A DNA stretch of 64,000 nt from Pseudazoarcus sp963975885 (GCA_963975885.1 CAXBIS010000001.1:124001-188000), one strand, 5' to 3'; positions 1 to 8,718 are shown, numbered from the stretch's first letter. The notes: generated by a model from the letters alone, not told the origin. Translations and numbers: made by a program.

Positions 1-624
1 GATCGAAGCCGCGACCGAGGACGGCGCGGCTGCCCACAGCTTGCCGATGGTCAGACGCGGCAGGGGCTGGATCTCGGGCTGGGGCTGGCGCGTAGAACAC
101 AGCGGCAGCACCGACAGGCAGATCAGCACGGCGGAGATCGCGAACAGCGTGAATTCCTGCGGCGGTGCCAGATGCAGCAACTGCTGGGCCAGCGCCAGCG
201 CGCTCATGTTGACGAACATGTAGAAGGCGAACACCTGACCCCGGCGCTCGGGTACGGCGCGGCTGTTGAGCCAGCTCTCGATCACCGTATAGAAGCCCAC
301 CAGGGCAATGCCGGTGGCCAGCCGCAGCAGCAGCCAGATCACCGGATGCACGATCAGCGCGTGCACCAGCACCACGACTGCGATGCTCGACGCGTAGAAC
401 GCGAAGGCGCGGATGTGGCCGATGCGCCGGATCATCGCCGGCACCACCCAGGTGCCGATCAGGAAGCCGACAAAATAGGCCGAGCCCATCAGGCCGAGGA
501 TCTGGTCACCGAAACCCTCGATGCTGCCGCGCAGCGTGAGCAGGGTGGACATCAGGCCGTTGCCCAGCAGCAGCAGGGCGGTGCCGAGCATCAGCGAGCT
601 GATGGGGAGGATGTGAGGAAGCAT
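1..624 (-). CDS. MFS transporter, YcaD-like (3' part cut by window edge)
   Basis: The reading frame opens at an ATG at 622-624 and runs off the window, giving 208 residues of the N-terminal half. At least six hydrophobic segments are visible (about residues 7-27, 42-62, 69-90, 93-118, 127-150, 155-175), as in the first half of a 12-helix major facilitator. The helix-4/5 text GFYTVIESWLN resembles the YcaD/MFS_1 group, whose substrates are mostly unknown. It is divergent from the PACE gene across a 134-bp gap. The substrate cannot be told from this half. Confidence 0.75.
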   Translation of the reverse strand, partial: MLPHILPISSLMLGTALLLLGNGLMSTLLTLRGSIEGFGDQILGLMGSAYFVGFLIGTWVVPAMIRRIGHIRAFAFYASSIAVVVLVHALIVHPVIWLLLRLATGIALVGFYTVIESWLNSRAVPERRGQVFAFYMFVNMSALALAQQLLHLAPPQEFTLFAISAVLICLSVLPLCSTRQPQPEIQPLPRLTIGKLWAAAPSSVAASI

Positions 625-758
625 GCTAGCCTTTGCAGAGGTTGCCAGAACGCCTTGTGGGCGATCCCGGTCCGCGCCCGCCGAACCTCGTATCGAAGCG
701 GCGGCCTGAGCGCACGGTGCGCAGAAAGATCAACCCCCGATTATAGAGTTTTGCTGCA

Positions 759-1217
759 GTGAACAAAACCCGTCCCGCCCTGCGTTCGTTCCCGGATCGC
801 GTCCGCCAGGTATTGCTCTTCGAAGTCGGCGGCCTGCTGCTGATCACGCCGCCGTTCGTGTGGCTGTCCGGTGTGCCGTTGGAGGATTCGATCGGCCTGC
901 TGGTGCTCATCGCGGGCATCGCCGCAGTGTGGAACGGTTGTTACAACACGCTCTTCGACTGGTGCGAGGCGCGGCTGACCGGACGCGCTGCCGACCAGCG
1001 TTCGCTGCGTCTGCGCATCGCGCACGCGCTCGGTTTCGAGGGCGGGCTGCTGACCCTGTCCCTGCCGGTGATCATGTGGTGGACAGGCATGGACTGGCTT
1101 ACTGCGCTGATCGCCGACATCGGTCTGGCCTTGTCGTACGTCGCCTACGCGTTCGTGTTCAACCTCGGCTACGACCGCATGTTCCCGATCCGCACGGAGG
1201 CGGCTCATGCCGAATGA
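759..1217 (+). CDS. PACE family multidrug efflux transporter (AceI-like)
   Basis: 152-residue inner-membrane protein, GTG start, made of two similar halves, each a bacterial transmembrane pair. This is the family of the Acinetobacter chlorhexidine exporter AceI, which uses proton antiport. Visible family marks are the membrane glutamate in LLFE (Glu22), its counterpart in LGFE (Glu94), and VWNGCYN followed by LFDWCEAR between the halves. In AceI the first-helix glutamate is the proton/drug-coupling residue. The stop overlaps the murB start by 11 bp, so the two are probably co-transcribed, although no functional link is known. Confidence 0.85.
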   Translation: MNKTRPALRSFPDRVRQVLLFEVGGLLLITPPFVWLSGVPLEDSIGLLVLIAGIAAVWNGCYNTLFDWCEARLTGRAADQRSLRLRIAHALGFEGGLLTLSLPVIMWWTGMDWLTALIADIGLALSYVAYAFVFNLGYDRMFPIRTEAAHAE

Positions 1218-2253
1218 GGTGCCGCGCATCGTCGACCGGGCTGATCTGGCCGCGCTCAATACCTTCGGTCTGCCGGGGCGCGCCGCGCATCTGGCCGTGA
1301 TCGAACATCCCGAGCAGCTCGCCGCGCTGATCGCACGGCCAGACTGGGCCGATGCGCCGCGTCTGGTGCTCGGCGGCGGCAGCAACATCGTCGTCGACGG
1401 CGACTTTCCCGGCTGGGTGCTGCAAGTCGCGATCCGCGGGCGCGAACTCGCGGGCGAGGACGAGGACTTCCGCTACGTGCGGGCCGGCGGCGGCGAGAAC
1501 TGGCACGACTTCGTGCGCTGGACGCTGGAGCAGGACTGGGGCGGTCTGGAGAACCTGTCTCTGATTCCCGGCACCGTGGGCGCGGCGCCGATCCAGAACA
1601 TCGGCGCCTACGGGCTGGAACTGGAAGCGCGCTTCGATCATCTCGAGGCGGTGTCGCTGGCCGACGCCAGTGTGCGGCGCTTCGACGCGGCCGACTGTGG
1701 TTTCGGCTACCGCGACAGCGTGTTCAAGCGCGGCGAGGCCGGGCGCTGGCTGATTGCCTCCGTCACGTTCCGCTTGCCCAGGCGCTGGCGGCCGGTGACG
1801 CACTACGCCGATGTCGCAGCGGAGCTGTCCGCGCGAGAGGGCGATGCGCCCACACCCGTCGATGTTTCCGACGCGGTCGTGGCGATCCGTCGCCGCAAGC
1901 TGCCCGACCCGGCCGTGCTCGGCAACGCCGGCAGCTTCTTCAAGAACCCGCGGGTCGACGACGCTACGCTCGTGCGCCTTCGGGCGGCCCACCCCGCACT
2001 GCCGCACTATCCGCAGCCCGGGGGTGGGGCCAAGATCGCCGCAGGGTGGCTGATCGACCAGTGCGGCTGGAAGGGGCGCGACCTCGGGCCGGTGGGCTGC
2101 TTCGAGCGACAGGCGCTGGTGCTGGTCAATCGCGGCGGCGCGAACGGTGCCGACGTGCGTCGCGCGGCCGAGGCCATTCGCGCCGATGTCGCTGCGCGAT
2201 TCGGCGTCGAGCTGGAACCCGAACCGGTCTTCGTCAGCGCGCGTCGGGATTGA
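1207..2253 (+). CDS. murB: UDP-N-acetylenolpyruvoylglucosamine reductase
   Basis: Flavoenzyme of cytoplasmic peptidoglycan synthesis; it reduces UDP-GlcNAc-enolpyruvate to UDP-MurNAc with NADPH. It has 348 residues, close to the E. coli type I enzyme. The FAD-binding loop LGGGSN is at 55-60 and the signature PGTVGAAPIQNIGAYG near 121-136. The active-site arginine is in YRD (169), the proton-donating serine in NAGSFFKNP (Ser243) and the glutamate in LEPEP (337-339). The start overlaps the PACE gene by 11 bp, and the 3' end overlaps the convergent amidase gene by 20 bp. Confidence 0.97.
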   Translation: MPNEVPRIVDRADLAALNTFGLPGRAAHLAVIEHPEQLAALIARPDWADAPRLVLGGGSNIVVDGDFPGWVLQVAIRGRELAGEDEDFRYVRAGGGENWHDFVRWTLEQDWGGLENLSLIPGTVGAAPIQNIGAYGLELEARFDHLEAVSLADASVRRFDAADCGFGYRDSVFKRGEAGRWLIASVTFRLPRRWRPVTHYADVAAELSAREGDAPTPVDVSDAVVAIRRRKLPDPAVLGNAGSFFKNPRVDDATLVRLRAAHPALPHYPQPGGGAKIAAGWLIDQCGWKGRDLGPVGCFERQALVLVNRGGANGADVRRAAEAIRADVAARFGVELEPEPVFVSARRD

Positions 2254-2965
2254 TGGGCTCGCGCCGCGTGCTCAGGCACGCGGCCAGCCCGGTGGCGATC
2301 TCGTCGGCCATGCGCGCCTGGTAGCGCGCGTCGCGCAGCAGCAGTTCCTCGTCGCGATGCTTGATCACGCCGGCCTCGAACAGCAGCGCGGCCTGCTCGG
2401 CACGATAGAGCACGATCAGGTTGTCGAAGTGGTGCAGCGCGTGTTCGAAGTCCACATAGCCGCGCTTGCGGCCATTCTTGTGCGTCGGGACAAAGCCCGC
2501 GCGCTGCATGCGCGCGCCGATGCTGCGCCCGCACAGCGTGCTCAGTGCCAGGTCCGGATTGCGACGCGAGACGAACAGCGAATGCCCGGACCAGCGGTCG
2601 TTGAAGGTCTGGGGCGTACCCATCCATTCCCAGTCGGTGAGTTCGTGCGCGCCGGTCGAGTCGTGGTGGATGGAGATGAAAAAATCCGCGTGCGGCACGC
2701 TGGCCGGACGCGCCGCGAGCGATTCGATGCGCCCGTCTGCATTGACCAGTACGGTGTCGATGCCGCGTGCCTCGAGCGCATTGACCAATGCGCGGGCCAG
2801 GTCGCGGTTGAACTCCAGCTCGGATCGTCCGCGCGCCGAGGTCGCTCCCGGCGCGTCGAGCGTGTGGCCGATGTCCACCGCCACCAGCGGCGGTGCGGCC
2901 GTGACGCTGGCTGCGCACAGCGCGATTGCGCAGGCAAGCGCGGTGCGCACCGACTCAGTCACCAT
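2234..2965 (-). CDS. N-acetylmuramoyl-L-alanine amidase (Amidase_3), exported
   Basis: Zinc hydrolase that cuts the amide bond between MurNAc and the stem peptide. The first ~24 residues are a Sec signal peptide (hydrophobic core, cut near VTA-APP). Zinc ligands fit His34 in VDIGH, Glu49 in the SELEFN segment and His100 in FISIHHD; the catalytic glutamate fits Glu197 in LFEAGV. At 243 residues it is a bare catalytic domain with no AMIN or LysM targeting domain, unlike AmiB/AmiC. Its start overlaps a small upstream gene by 11 bp and its 3' end overlaps murB antisense. Confidence 0.85.
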   Translation of the reverse strand: MVTESVRTALACAIALCAASVTAAPPLVAVDIGHTLDAPGATSARGRSELEFNRDLARALVNALEARGIDTVLVNADGRIESLAARPASVPHADFFISIHHDSTGAHELTDWEWMGTPQTFNDRWSGHSLFVSRRNPDLALSTLCGRSIGARMQRAGFVPTHKNGRKRGYVDFEHALHHFDNLIVLYRAEQAALLFEAGVIKHRDEELLLRDARYQARMADEIATGLAACLSTRREPINPDAR

Positions 2966-3149
2966 CGCCGTCCGCGTCGTCCGGGCCGCGCTTGCGTTGT
3001 TGGGCTTCGGGCGTCTTGTCGTCGGCGACGCCGAAGACCTCGTCGAGCTGCTCGCGGGTCATGCAGTCCATGTCCCAGTGCGGCGTCTGCTGGAGCTTGA
3101 CCTCGTCGCAGATGATGCGGAACCTGCCCTTCTTGCGTTTGCTTTCCAT
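2955..3149 (-). CDS. Small charged protein of unknown function (64 aa)
   Basis: Begins at an ATG with a strong AAGGAGG ribosome-binding site eight bases upstream, which argues against a longer upstream start. The N-terminus is basic (SKRKKGRFR), a middle segment contains DMDCMTREQLDEVFG, and the tail is very acidic and disordered (DDADGDGD). No domain recognised. It ends 11 bp inside the amidase coding region, so the pair is probably an operon and translation may be coupled. Confidence 0.6.
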   Translation of the reverse strand: MESKRKKGRFRIICDEVKLQQTPHWDMDCMTREQLDEVFGVADDKTPEAQQRKRGPDDADGDGD

Positions 3150-3288
3150 GGCGTCCGCCTCCTTGCGGGTGTTGCCTGAACGCCCCATGCCGGGATTCGT
3201 GGGGGCTTGTCGTATCCGACCGGAACGGCTCTAATGGTTCCCTGTATCAACTGACGACCGGCGTGCTGGCGCCGGACAGGAACTGCGA

Positions 3289-4062
3289 ATGAGAAATCCC
3301 CCCAGCGACTTCCGCAAGCTGAACTGTTCCGAGTGTCGTGACGGCGCCGGTCTCGACTTCGACTTCACGATGGCATTCCAGCCCATCGTCGACGCTTCCA
3401 GCGGCGAGATCTTCGCCCACGAGGCGCTGGTGCGAGGCCTCGATGGCGAGGGCGCAGGCGCGGTCTTCGCCCACGTCAATGATTCCAACCGTTACCGCTT
3501 CGACCAGACCTGCCGCGTCAAGGCCATCAGCCTGGCGGCGGAGCTGGGCATGACGACGATGCTCAGCATCAACTTCATGCCCAACGCGGTCTACAAGCCG
3601 GAACTGTGCATCCGCACCACGCTGGCCGCGGCGCAGGAGTTTGGCTTTCCGGTCGATCGCATCATCTTCGAGGTGACCGAGGGCGAGCGCGTCGAGGATC
3701 AGCTTCACCTGCGCGGAATCGTCGCGCACTACAAGGAACGCGGCTTCTGCACCGCGATCGACGATTTCGGCGCTGGCTACGCCGGCCTGGGCCTGCTCGC
3801 CGATTTCCAGACCGACATCGTCAAGCTCGACATGGGTCTGATCCGCGGCATCGACGCCGACCGCACGCGCACCGCGATCTGCCGCGGCATCGTCAGCGTG
3901 TGCAACGACCTGGGCATCCGCGTGATCGCCGAGGGCGTCGAGACGCGCGAAGAATACGGCGCGCTGCGTGCGTTGGGCATCGAGCTGTTCCAGGGCTATT
4001 ACTTTGCCCGCCCGGCCTTTCGCGCGCTGGCCGAGGTGCCGGCCGAGCGCTTCGCGCTCTGA
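3289..4062 (+). CDS. EAL-domain protein (c-di-GMP phosphodiesterase-like)
   Basis: 257 residues, almost entirely one EAL domain; the family hydrolyses cyclic di-GMP to pGpG. The EAL motif (HEALVRG, Glu45), SINFMPN, FEVTE, the loop-6 motif IDDFGAGYAG, KLDM, and AEGVET are all present, so metal and substrate ligands look complete and the protein may be active. There is no attached sensor domain; the short N-terminal leader holds a CSEC pair (Cys13, Cys16). It resembles stand-alone EAL proteins related to the BLUF-EAL group. Start chosen at an ATG behind CAGGA. It is a single gene with convergent neighbours. Confidence 0.88.
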   Translation: MRNPPSDFRKLNCSECRDGAGLDFDFTMAFQPIVDASSGEIFAHEALVRGLDGEGAGAVFAHVNDSNRYRFDQTCRVKAISLAAELGMTTMLSINFMPNAVYKPELCIRTTLAAAQEFGFPVDRIIFEVTEGERVEDQLHLRGIVAHYKERGFCTAIDDFGAGYAGLGLLADFQTDIVKLDMGLIRGIDADRTRTAICRGIVSVCNDLGIRVIAEGVETREEYGALRALGIELFQGYYFARPAFRALAEVPAERFAL

Positions 4063-4072
4063 CTCGTTCGCG

Positions 4073-4492
4073 TCACTGGCCCGGCGCGGAGAAGCGCTGA
4101 CCCGAAATCGCCGGGTGGTAGATGGGCTGGATCACGTTGCCGGCCGGGTCGGTGACGTGGAAGCTGCGCGCGCCGTCCCCATGGTCATGCGGCGTGTCGA
4201 GCACGTTGACGCCCTCGGCCTTCATGAAGTCGTACCACTCGTGCAGCTGATCGACGGTGTCGACGATGAAGCCGAAGTGGTCCAGGTACTGCACGCCGCT
4301 GCGCTCGCCTTCGCGATTGCGGCCCAGCGACAGGTTGTCGTTGCCCAGCGTCAGATACACCAGGTCGGCACTGGCGCGGCGCAGGATCTGCATGCCGATG
4401 ATGTCCACGTAGAAACGCTCGCATTCCTCGAGGTTGGGTACGACCAGCGCGAGGTGGCGCAGTCCGTTGAACGGGGTGGGGCGGTTTGCCAT
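4073..4492 (-). CDS. VOC (glyoxalase/bleomycin-resistance) family protein
   Basis: 139 residues with two beta-alpha-beta-beta-beta repeats of the vicinal oxygen chelate fold: LRHLALVVPNLEE at the N-terminus and YLDHFGFIVDTVDQL in the middle, ending in DPAGNVIQ. In metal-dependent members the last motif carries a glutamate ligand (GN-x-x-E); here it is glutamine, while the two histidines of RHLAL and DHFGF remain. Activity is therefore unpredictable and the substrate unknown. It is divergent from the ABM-domain gene across 87 bp. Confidence 0.75.
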   Translation of the reverse strand: MANRPTPFNGLRHLALVVPNLEECERFYVDIIGMQILRRASADLVYLTLGNDNLSLGRNREGERSGVQYLDHFGFIVDTVDQLHEWYDFMKAEGVNVLDTPHDHGDGARSFHVTDPAGNVIQPIYHPAISGQRFSAPGQ

Positions 4493-4579
4493 CTTGAGTG
4501 TTCTCCTTTTGCTTCGCTTGCAGGCAGTCTGCTATGGTGCCAGCCGCCAACGCCGATGCCAATTCCGAGGAGCCCGCCC

Positions 4580-4882
4580 ATGTACTGCATTCTGGTCAAG
4601 AACGTCGTCAAGGAAGGCGCGCGCGACGCGTATCTGGCGGCCATGCTGCCCAACGCGAAGGCGTCCGTCGCCAACGAGCCCGACTGCCTGACCTTCGACG
4701 TGCTCGAAGCGCAGGAAGAGCCCAACACCTTCTATCTGTACGAGATCTACACCAGCCCCGCCGCGCTGGAGACCCACAAGAAGACCGAGCACTACCTCGC
4801 GAGCCGCCCGCTCATCGCCGACCTGCTGGTCGAGACCTCGGTGTTGCGCGCCGATGTGATCGAGATGAACGCCAGTCGCTGA
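4580..4882 (+). CDS. Antibiotic biosynthesis monooxygenase-fold (ABM) protein
   Basis: 100-residue dimeric ferredoxin-like alpha+beta barrel protein. Family signs are the opening beta strand CILVKNVVKEGARD, the central PDCLTFDVLEAQEEP and FYLYEIYTSPAALE, then a conserved HKKTEHY helix. Members include quinol monooxygenases (YgiN), LsrG isomerases and heme-degrading enzymes; which reaction this one performs cannot be told. The start is the ATG preceded by CCGAGGAG. It converges with the AGCS gene 12 bp downstream. Confidence 0.8.
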   Translation: MYCILVKNVVKEGARDAYLAAMLPNAKASVANEPDCLTFDVLEAQEEPNTFYLYEIYTSPAALETHKKTEHYLASRPLIADLLVETSVLRADVIEMNASR

Positions 4883-4894
4883 GGAAGCGCTGCT

Positions 4895-6283
4895 TCACAC
4901 GTCGGTGCGCCGCTGCGGGGTCGTGAAGTAGGTGTGTGCCGCGCGGTTGACGTGGCCGGCCAGCAGCAACGTCGAGATCATCGTCGGCACCGCCATCACC
5001 GCATACATGCCGATCACCAGATTGTTGATCGGCCCCAGTGCGGCCACCGCACCGATGACGATCTGCGCCACGTAGAGCATGGTGAAGATCCACTGCCAGC
5101 GCGCGCCGAACAGGAACACGAAGCATTTGGCGCCGTAGTACCAGAAGGTGACGATGGTGCTGAAGGCCAGCGGCAGCACCATCAGCAGCAACAGCAGCGG
5201 CCCGGCGTGACCGAACACCTCCGAGAATGCGTTGGCCGTGAGCGTTACCCCCTCGATGCCCTCTGCATCGTGCCATGCGCCGGTGAGCAGGATCACCAGC
5301 GCCGTGCACGTGCACACCACCAGCGTATCGATGATGGGCCCGACCATCGCCACCACGCCTTCGCGCACCGGCTCGCGCGTCTTCGCCGCGCCGTGGGCCA
5401 GCGACTCCGTGCCGATGCCCGCCTCGTTCGAGAACGCGCCGCGACTGATGCCGATGGCGATCATCCCGCCCAGCGCGCCGCCGGCCACCGCCTCGCCGCT
5501 GAACGCGTCGCGGAAGATCAACGCGAAGGCCGCCGGCACGTCCTGCCAGTGGGCGACGATCACGACCAGGGTCAGGCTCAGATAGAACAGCACCATCGCC
5601 GTCACGATGCCCAGCGTGAAACGCCCGATGCGCTGGATGCGCCCGGCGATCACCGCCCCAGTGGCCAGTGCCAGCGCGATGCCCATCGCACCGTCGAAGA
5701 GCAGCGAGTCGCTGCTGCCCACCCAGCCCAGCGGCACCGCGAAGGATTCGCGCAGCAACTGCACCGCCTGATTCGACTGGAACACCGGCAGCAGGCCGCA
5801 CAGGCCGGCGATGGCGAACAGCACGGCCAGCGGCATCCACTTGCGGCCCAACCCCTCGCGGATCACATACATCGGCCCGCCCTGCAGCTCGCCGGCCGAA
5901 TCCCGGCCGCGAAACATCACCGACAGCGTGGCCGTGTAGAACTTGGTCGCCACGCCCACCAGCGCCGTGATCCACATCCAGAAAATCGCCCCCGGCCCGC
6001 CGGTGCTGATCGCAATCGCCACGCCCGCCACGTTGCCCAGCCCCAGCGTGCCCGACAGCGCCGTCGACAACGCCTGCCTGTGCGGCACCTGACCCGGATC
6101 GTCCGGATCGTCGTAGCGCCCGCGCAGCAAATCGATGCTGTGCCCCAGATGCCGGTAGGGTCGCCCGCGCGAGTAGATCAGCAGATACAGACCGCCACCC
6201 ACCAGCAGCACCAGCAGCGGCGTACCCCACACGAAGCTGGCAAACGCGGCCAGCGCGGCGTCGATGGAATCGAGAAAAGACAT
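4895..6283 (-). CDS. Sodium/proton:alanine (AGCS) family symporter
   Basis: 462-residue inner-membrane carrier with about 11 hydrophobic helices. Family signatures are visible: LSGTLGLGNVAGVAIAIS near residues 77-94, the GGPMYVI segment with upstream FRGRDSAGELQ, SRGAFSNEAGIGTE, and INNLVIGMYAVMAVP near the C-terminus. AGCS carriers take up alanine, glycine or related small amino acids with Na+. No glycine riboswitch is visible in the 137-bp upstream region. It is separate from the WYL gene upstream, which runs in the same direction. Confidence 0.92.
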   Translation of the reverse strand: MSFLDSIDAALAAFASFVWGTPLLVLLVGGGLYLLIYSRGRPYRHLGHSIDLLRGRYDDPDDPGQVPHRQALSTALSGTLGLGNVAGVAIAISTGGPGAIFWMWITALVGVATKFYTATLSVMFRGRDSAGELQGGPMYVIREGLGRKWMPLAVLFAIAGLCGLLPVFQSNQAVQLLRESFAVPLGWVGSSDSLLFDGAMGIALALATGAVIAGRIQRIGRFTLGIVTAMVLFYLSLTLVVIVAHWQDVPAAFALIFRDAFSGEAVAGGALGGMIAIGISRGAFSNEAGIGTESLAHGAAKTREPVREGVVAMVGPIIDTLVVCTCTALVILLTGAWHDAEGIEGVTLTANAFSEVFGHAGPLLLLLMVLPLAFSTIVTFWYYGAKCFVFLFGARWQWIFTMLYVAQIVIGAVAALGPINNLVIGMYAVMAVPTMISTLLLAGHVNRAAHTYFTTPQRRTDV

Positions 6284-6420
6284 GGCTCGGCTCCCGGTCG
6301 GTCAGCAATCACCCGGTGTCGAGGCCACGCCCGCTGGCATCTCAGGCGAAGTCGGGGCCGGGCAGTATCGTCATAACCATACTGGATTCGGTCATCGGAT
6401 GCAGGCGGCGTGCGGTCGCA

Positions 6421-7398
6421 TCAGTCGCGGTGCTGATCCTGCATCGCCTTCAGCTCTTCCCGCACCTGCGCGCGCAGATCGGCCGGCTCCAGCACCTCGC
6501 AATGACGTCCGTGCTTGAGGATGTCCATGAGCAGTTCGCGGTGGTCGGCGTAGGGGAATTCGAGGAGGTAGCGGCCGGCTTCGTCGAAGCGGCCGCGCTG
6601 TTTGGGGTGCCAGTGTTCGGTGGCGATCCAGCGGGCGCGTTCGGGGGTGAAGCGCAGGCGGGCGGTCTGCAGCTTGTGCCCGCTGAAGATGCCGTAGCCG
6701 GGGCCGAGGACGGTGTCCAGCGTCTTGCCGGAGACTTCGCGGGCGGGGCGTTCGAGTACGTGCACCTGGCGGATGCTGTCGACGGCGAAGTTGCGCACGT
6801 CGCGGCGCAGGTGACACCAGGCGTCGAGATACCAGTTCTCGCGGTAGTGGACGAGGCGTTGCGGGGAGATTTCGCGCTCGGTTTCTTCGTCGGTGCCGCG
6901 GGCGTAGTAGCGCATGGACAGGCGCTTGCGGCGCAGCAGGGCGGAGCCGATGTGTTCGAAGTGGTCGAGCTTCATCGCGCGCTTGCCGATGCCGACGATG
7001 AGCACGCGGCGGCGTACTTCCTCGGCGGCGTCGTCGGCGGTGCCGAGCAGGGCGTTGAGGCGTGCCATCAGCGGCTGCACGTGGGGTGCGAGGATGCCGC
7101 CGGGGTCGAGGTTGGCGAGCAGGTGCTGCATGGTGAGCAGCGCGTGGATCTCGCGGTCAGAGAACCACAGGCCGGGCAGCTCGTACTGCGCGCCGACCTG
7201 CGGGCCGCGCGCGAAGCGGTAGCCGCCGGCGTCGCGGTCCCAGACGATGGGCGCGTTGAGGCGCTCGCGCAGGTACTCGAGGTCGCGCTTGAGGGTGGCG
7301 AGCGAGACTTCGAGTTCGTGGAGCAGGCTCTGGCGGCTGACGACGCCGTGTTCAGAGATGAGCTGGTCGATGCGATAGAGGCGCTCGGTGCGGTTCAT
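6421..7398 (-). CDS. WYL-domain transcriptional regulator
   Basis: 325 residues. An N-terminal winged helix-turn-helix (about residues 5-60, MNRTERLYRIDQLI and VSLATLKRDLEYLRE) precedes a WYL domain (about 150-230) with the diagnostic NWYLDAWC, then a WCX-type C-terminal extension. WYL domains bind nucleic-acid or nucleotide ligands in PafBC, Sll7009-type and DNA-damage regulators. It lies 13 bp after a DUF1840 gene and in one operon with a purine phosphoribosyltransferase; that pairing suggests, but does not show, a nucleotide-related ligand. Confidence 0.88.
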   Translation of the reverse strand: MNRTERLYRIDQLISEHGVVSRQSLLHELEVSLATLKRDLEYLRERLNAPIVWDRDAGGYRFARGPQVGAQYELPGLWFSDREIHALLTMQHLLANLDPGGILAPHVQPLMARLNALLGTADDAAEEVRRRVLIVGIGKRAMKLDHFEHIGSALLRRKRLSMRYYARGTDEETEREISPQRLVHYRENWYLDAWCHLRRDVRNFAVDSIRQVHVLERPAREVSGKTLDTVLGPGYGIFSGHKLQTARLRFTPERARWIATEHWHPKQRGRFDEAGRYLLEFPYADHRELLMDILKHGRHCEVLEPADLRAQVREELKAMQDQHRD

Positions 7399-7411
7399 TG
7401 GCCGGCGCGGC

Positions 7412-7750
7412 TCAGCTTTCCCAGGTCACCGGTTTTTTGTCGTCGAGCGACTGGCGCATCATCTCGAGCAGCGGCCAGCCGCGCTGATGCAGGCTGACGG
7501 CCGCGCCGATGCCGGTCGGGGGCGGGTCGTCCCCGTCGTCATCCTCGGACTCGTCCTGACGCTGGCGGTCGCGTTCGCGATCGGCTTCGATAGCGGCCTG
7601 CAGGGTGGCGATGGCGTCCGGCAACTGTTCGATGGTGAGAATGCCCTGGCGCGCGTCCGGATCCTTGCCGAGGATTCTGAGCAGGGCGCGGGCGTGGTCG
7701 CCGAGCATGATGACGTCGGCGGCGGCGCGGGATTTGAAGGTGACGACCAT
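7412..7750 (-). CDS. DUF1840 family protein
   Basis: 112 residues, soluble. The N-terminal MVVTFKSRAAADVIML and ARALLRILGKDP are typical of DUF1840 proteins of beta/gammaproteobacteria, whose role is unknown. An acidic, probably disordered linker (ESEDDDGDD) separates this from a C-terminal HQRGWPLLEMMRQS helix. Start chosen at the ATG preceded by AGGAGC rather than an upstream alternative. It lies between the HGPRT-like gene (45 bp) and the WYL regulator (13 bp), all co-directional. Confidence 0.8.
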   Translation of the reverse strand: MVVTFKSRAAADVIMLGDHARALLRILGKDPDARQGILTIEQLPDAIATLQAAIEADRERDRQRQDESEDDDGDDPPPTGIGAAVSLHQRGWPLLEMMRQSLDDKKPVTWES

Positions 7751-7795
7751 GAGATTGCTCCTGGTGCGAGTGTGACGGGAGTTCCGGGGCATAGC

Positions 7796-8347
7796 CTACA
7801 GGCCGCGCACCGCGTAGATGCCGGGTGCGTTGCGCCAGTAGCCCTTGTAGTCCATGCCGCATCCGAACAAAAAACGGTCGGCCACATCCAGGCCGGTGAA
7901 GTGTGCGCGCATGCCGGGGCGGGCCTTGCGTTCGTGGTTCTTGTCGACGAGCACGGCGGTGAGCACCTGCGCGGCACCGTGCGCCTCGAGGTGACGCACG
8001 ATGGCGTCGAGCGTGTGACCTTCGTCGAGAATGTCGTCGAGCACCAGCACCGTGCGCCCGGCCACTGCCTGGGCCGGCTCGGCGCGCCAGTGCAGGCGCT
8101 CGCCGCGCGTGCGGTCGCCGTAGCGGGTGGCGTGGAGATAGCTGGTCTCGAGCGGAAAGGGCAGGCGCGGCAGCAGTCGGCCGGAGAAGATCACGCCGCC
8201 GTTCATGACGACGAAAACGATCGGGTTGGCGTCACCCACGGCCGCGGTGATCTCATGGGCGAGACGTTCCAGGGCGGCTTCGACGGCGGCGGCATCGGCG
8301 AGGCAATCGGCCTCGTCGCGGATGCGCCGGATTTCGTCCAGGTTCAT
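7796..8347 (-). CDS. hpt: Hypoxanthine-guanine phosphoribosyltransferase
   Basis: Purine salvage enzyme: hypoxanthine or guanine plus PRPP gives IMP or GMP. It has 183 residues, the usual size. The PRPP-binding loop VLVLDDILDEGHTL (about 101-114) is intact, and FVVMNGGVIFSGRLLPRL carries the conserved nucleotide-loop region. The C-terminal segment DRFLFGCGMDYKGYWRN matches the base-binding end of HGPRTs. First gene of a probable hpt-DUF1840-WYL operon. Confidence 0.93.
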   Translation of the reverse strand: MNLDEIRRIRDEADCLADAAAVEAALERLAHEITAAVGDANPIVFVVMNGGVIFSGRLLPRLPFPLETSYLHATRYGDRTRGERLHWRAEPAQAVAGRTVLVLDDILDEGHTLDAIVRHLEAHGAAQVLTAVLVDKNHERKARPGMRAHFTGLDVADRFLFGCGMDYKGYWRNAPGIYAVRGL

Positions 8348-8718
8348 GCAGGGGCTCCGCGTGGCGTTCGGGCCATTCTAACCGTGGCGCGACGAACGGC
8401 GTGTCGAGCGTGATTGCGGAGGTCGAAGGTGTAACGACTTCGATCCAAAGTGATCGGTTCCCTTGGCCGGGCGGAAAAATCACAGTACCATGGCCTCGAC
8501 TGCGTCCATACGTCACGGGCGCCTGAACAGCAATCGGGGTTTTTACGAGAATCCACGGCGCCCGCGAGGGCGCAGCCGCACCGTGTGGCACCGACGAACA
8601 TCCCCTGTCGTGTGCCCGGTCCGGTTCCAGTTGGTCGTGCCTGGCAGGGCTTGCCGGCGCGACCTTGCGAGTTTCCATTTCGTTTTTTCGTTTGTCACCT
8701 TAGAGGAGTAGTCATCTC
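8348..8718 (+). promoter_or_regulatory. 371-bp gene-free divergent region and long leader
   Basis: Separates hpt (minus) from the plus-strand gene at 8719. No credible coding sequence. A possible sigma-70 promoter for the plus gene is TTGGCC (8463-8468), 17 bp, TACCAT (8486-8491), only a fair match. A GC hairpin GCGCCC-GCGA-GGGCGC lies at 8558-8573 with the same core as the terminator behind the gene, but without a T-run. A T-rich stretch precedes an AGAGGAG ribosome site. The transcript would have a leader of more than 200 nt; no riboswitch class recognised. Confidence 0.35.

Noticed and set aside
1159..2007. Long frame antisense to murB
   Set aside because: It is a GC-rich shadow of murB with Arg/Ala/Gly/His-rich low-complexity text and no family match; murB is certain.
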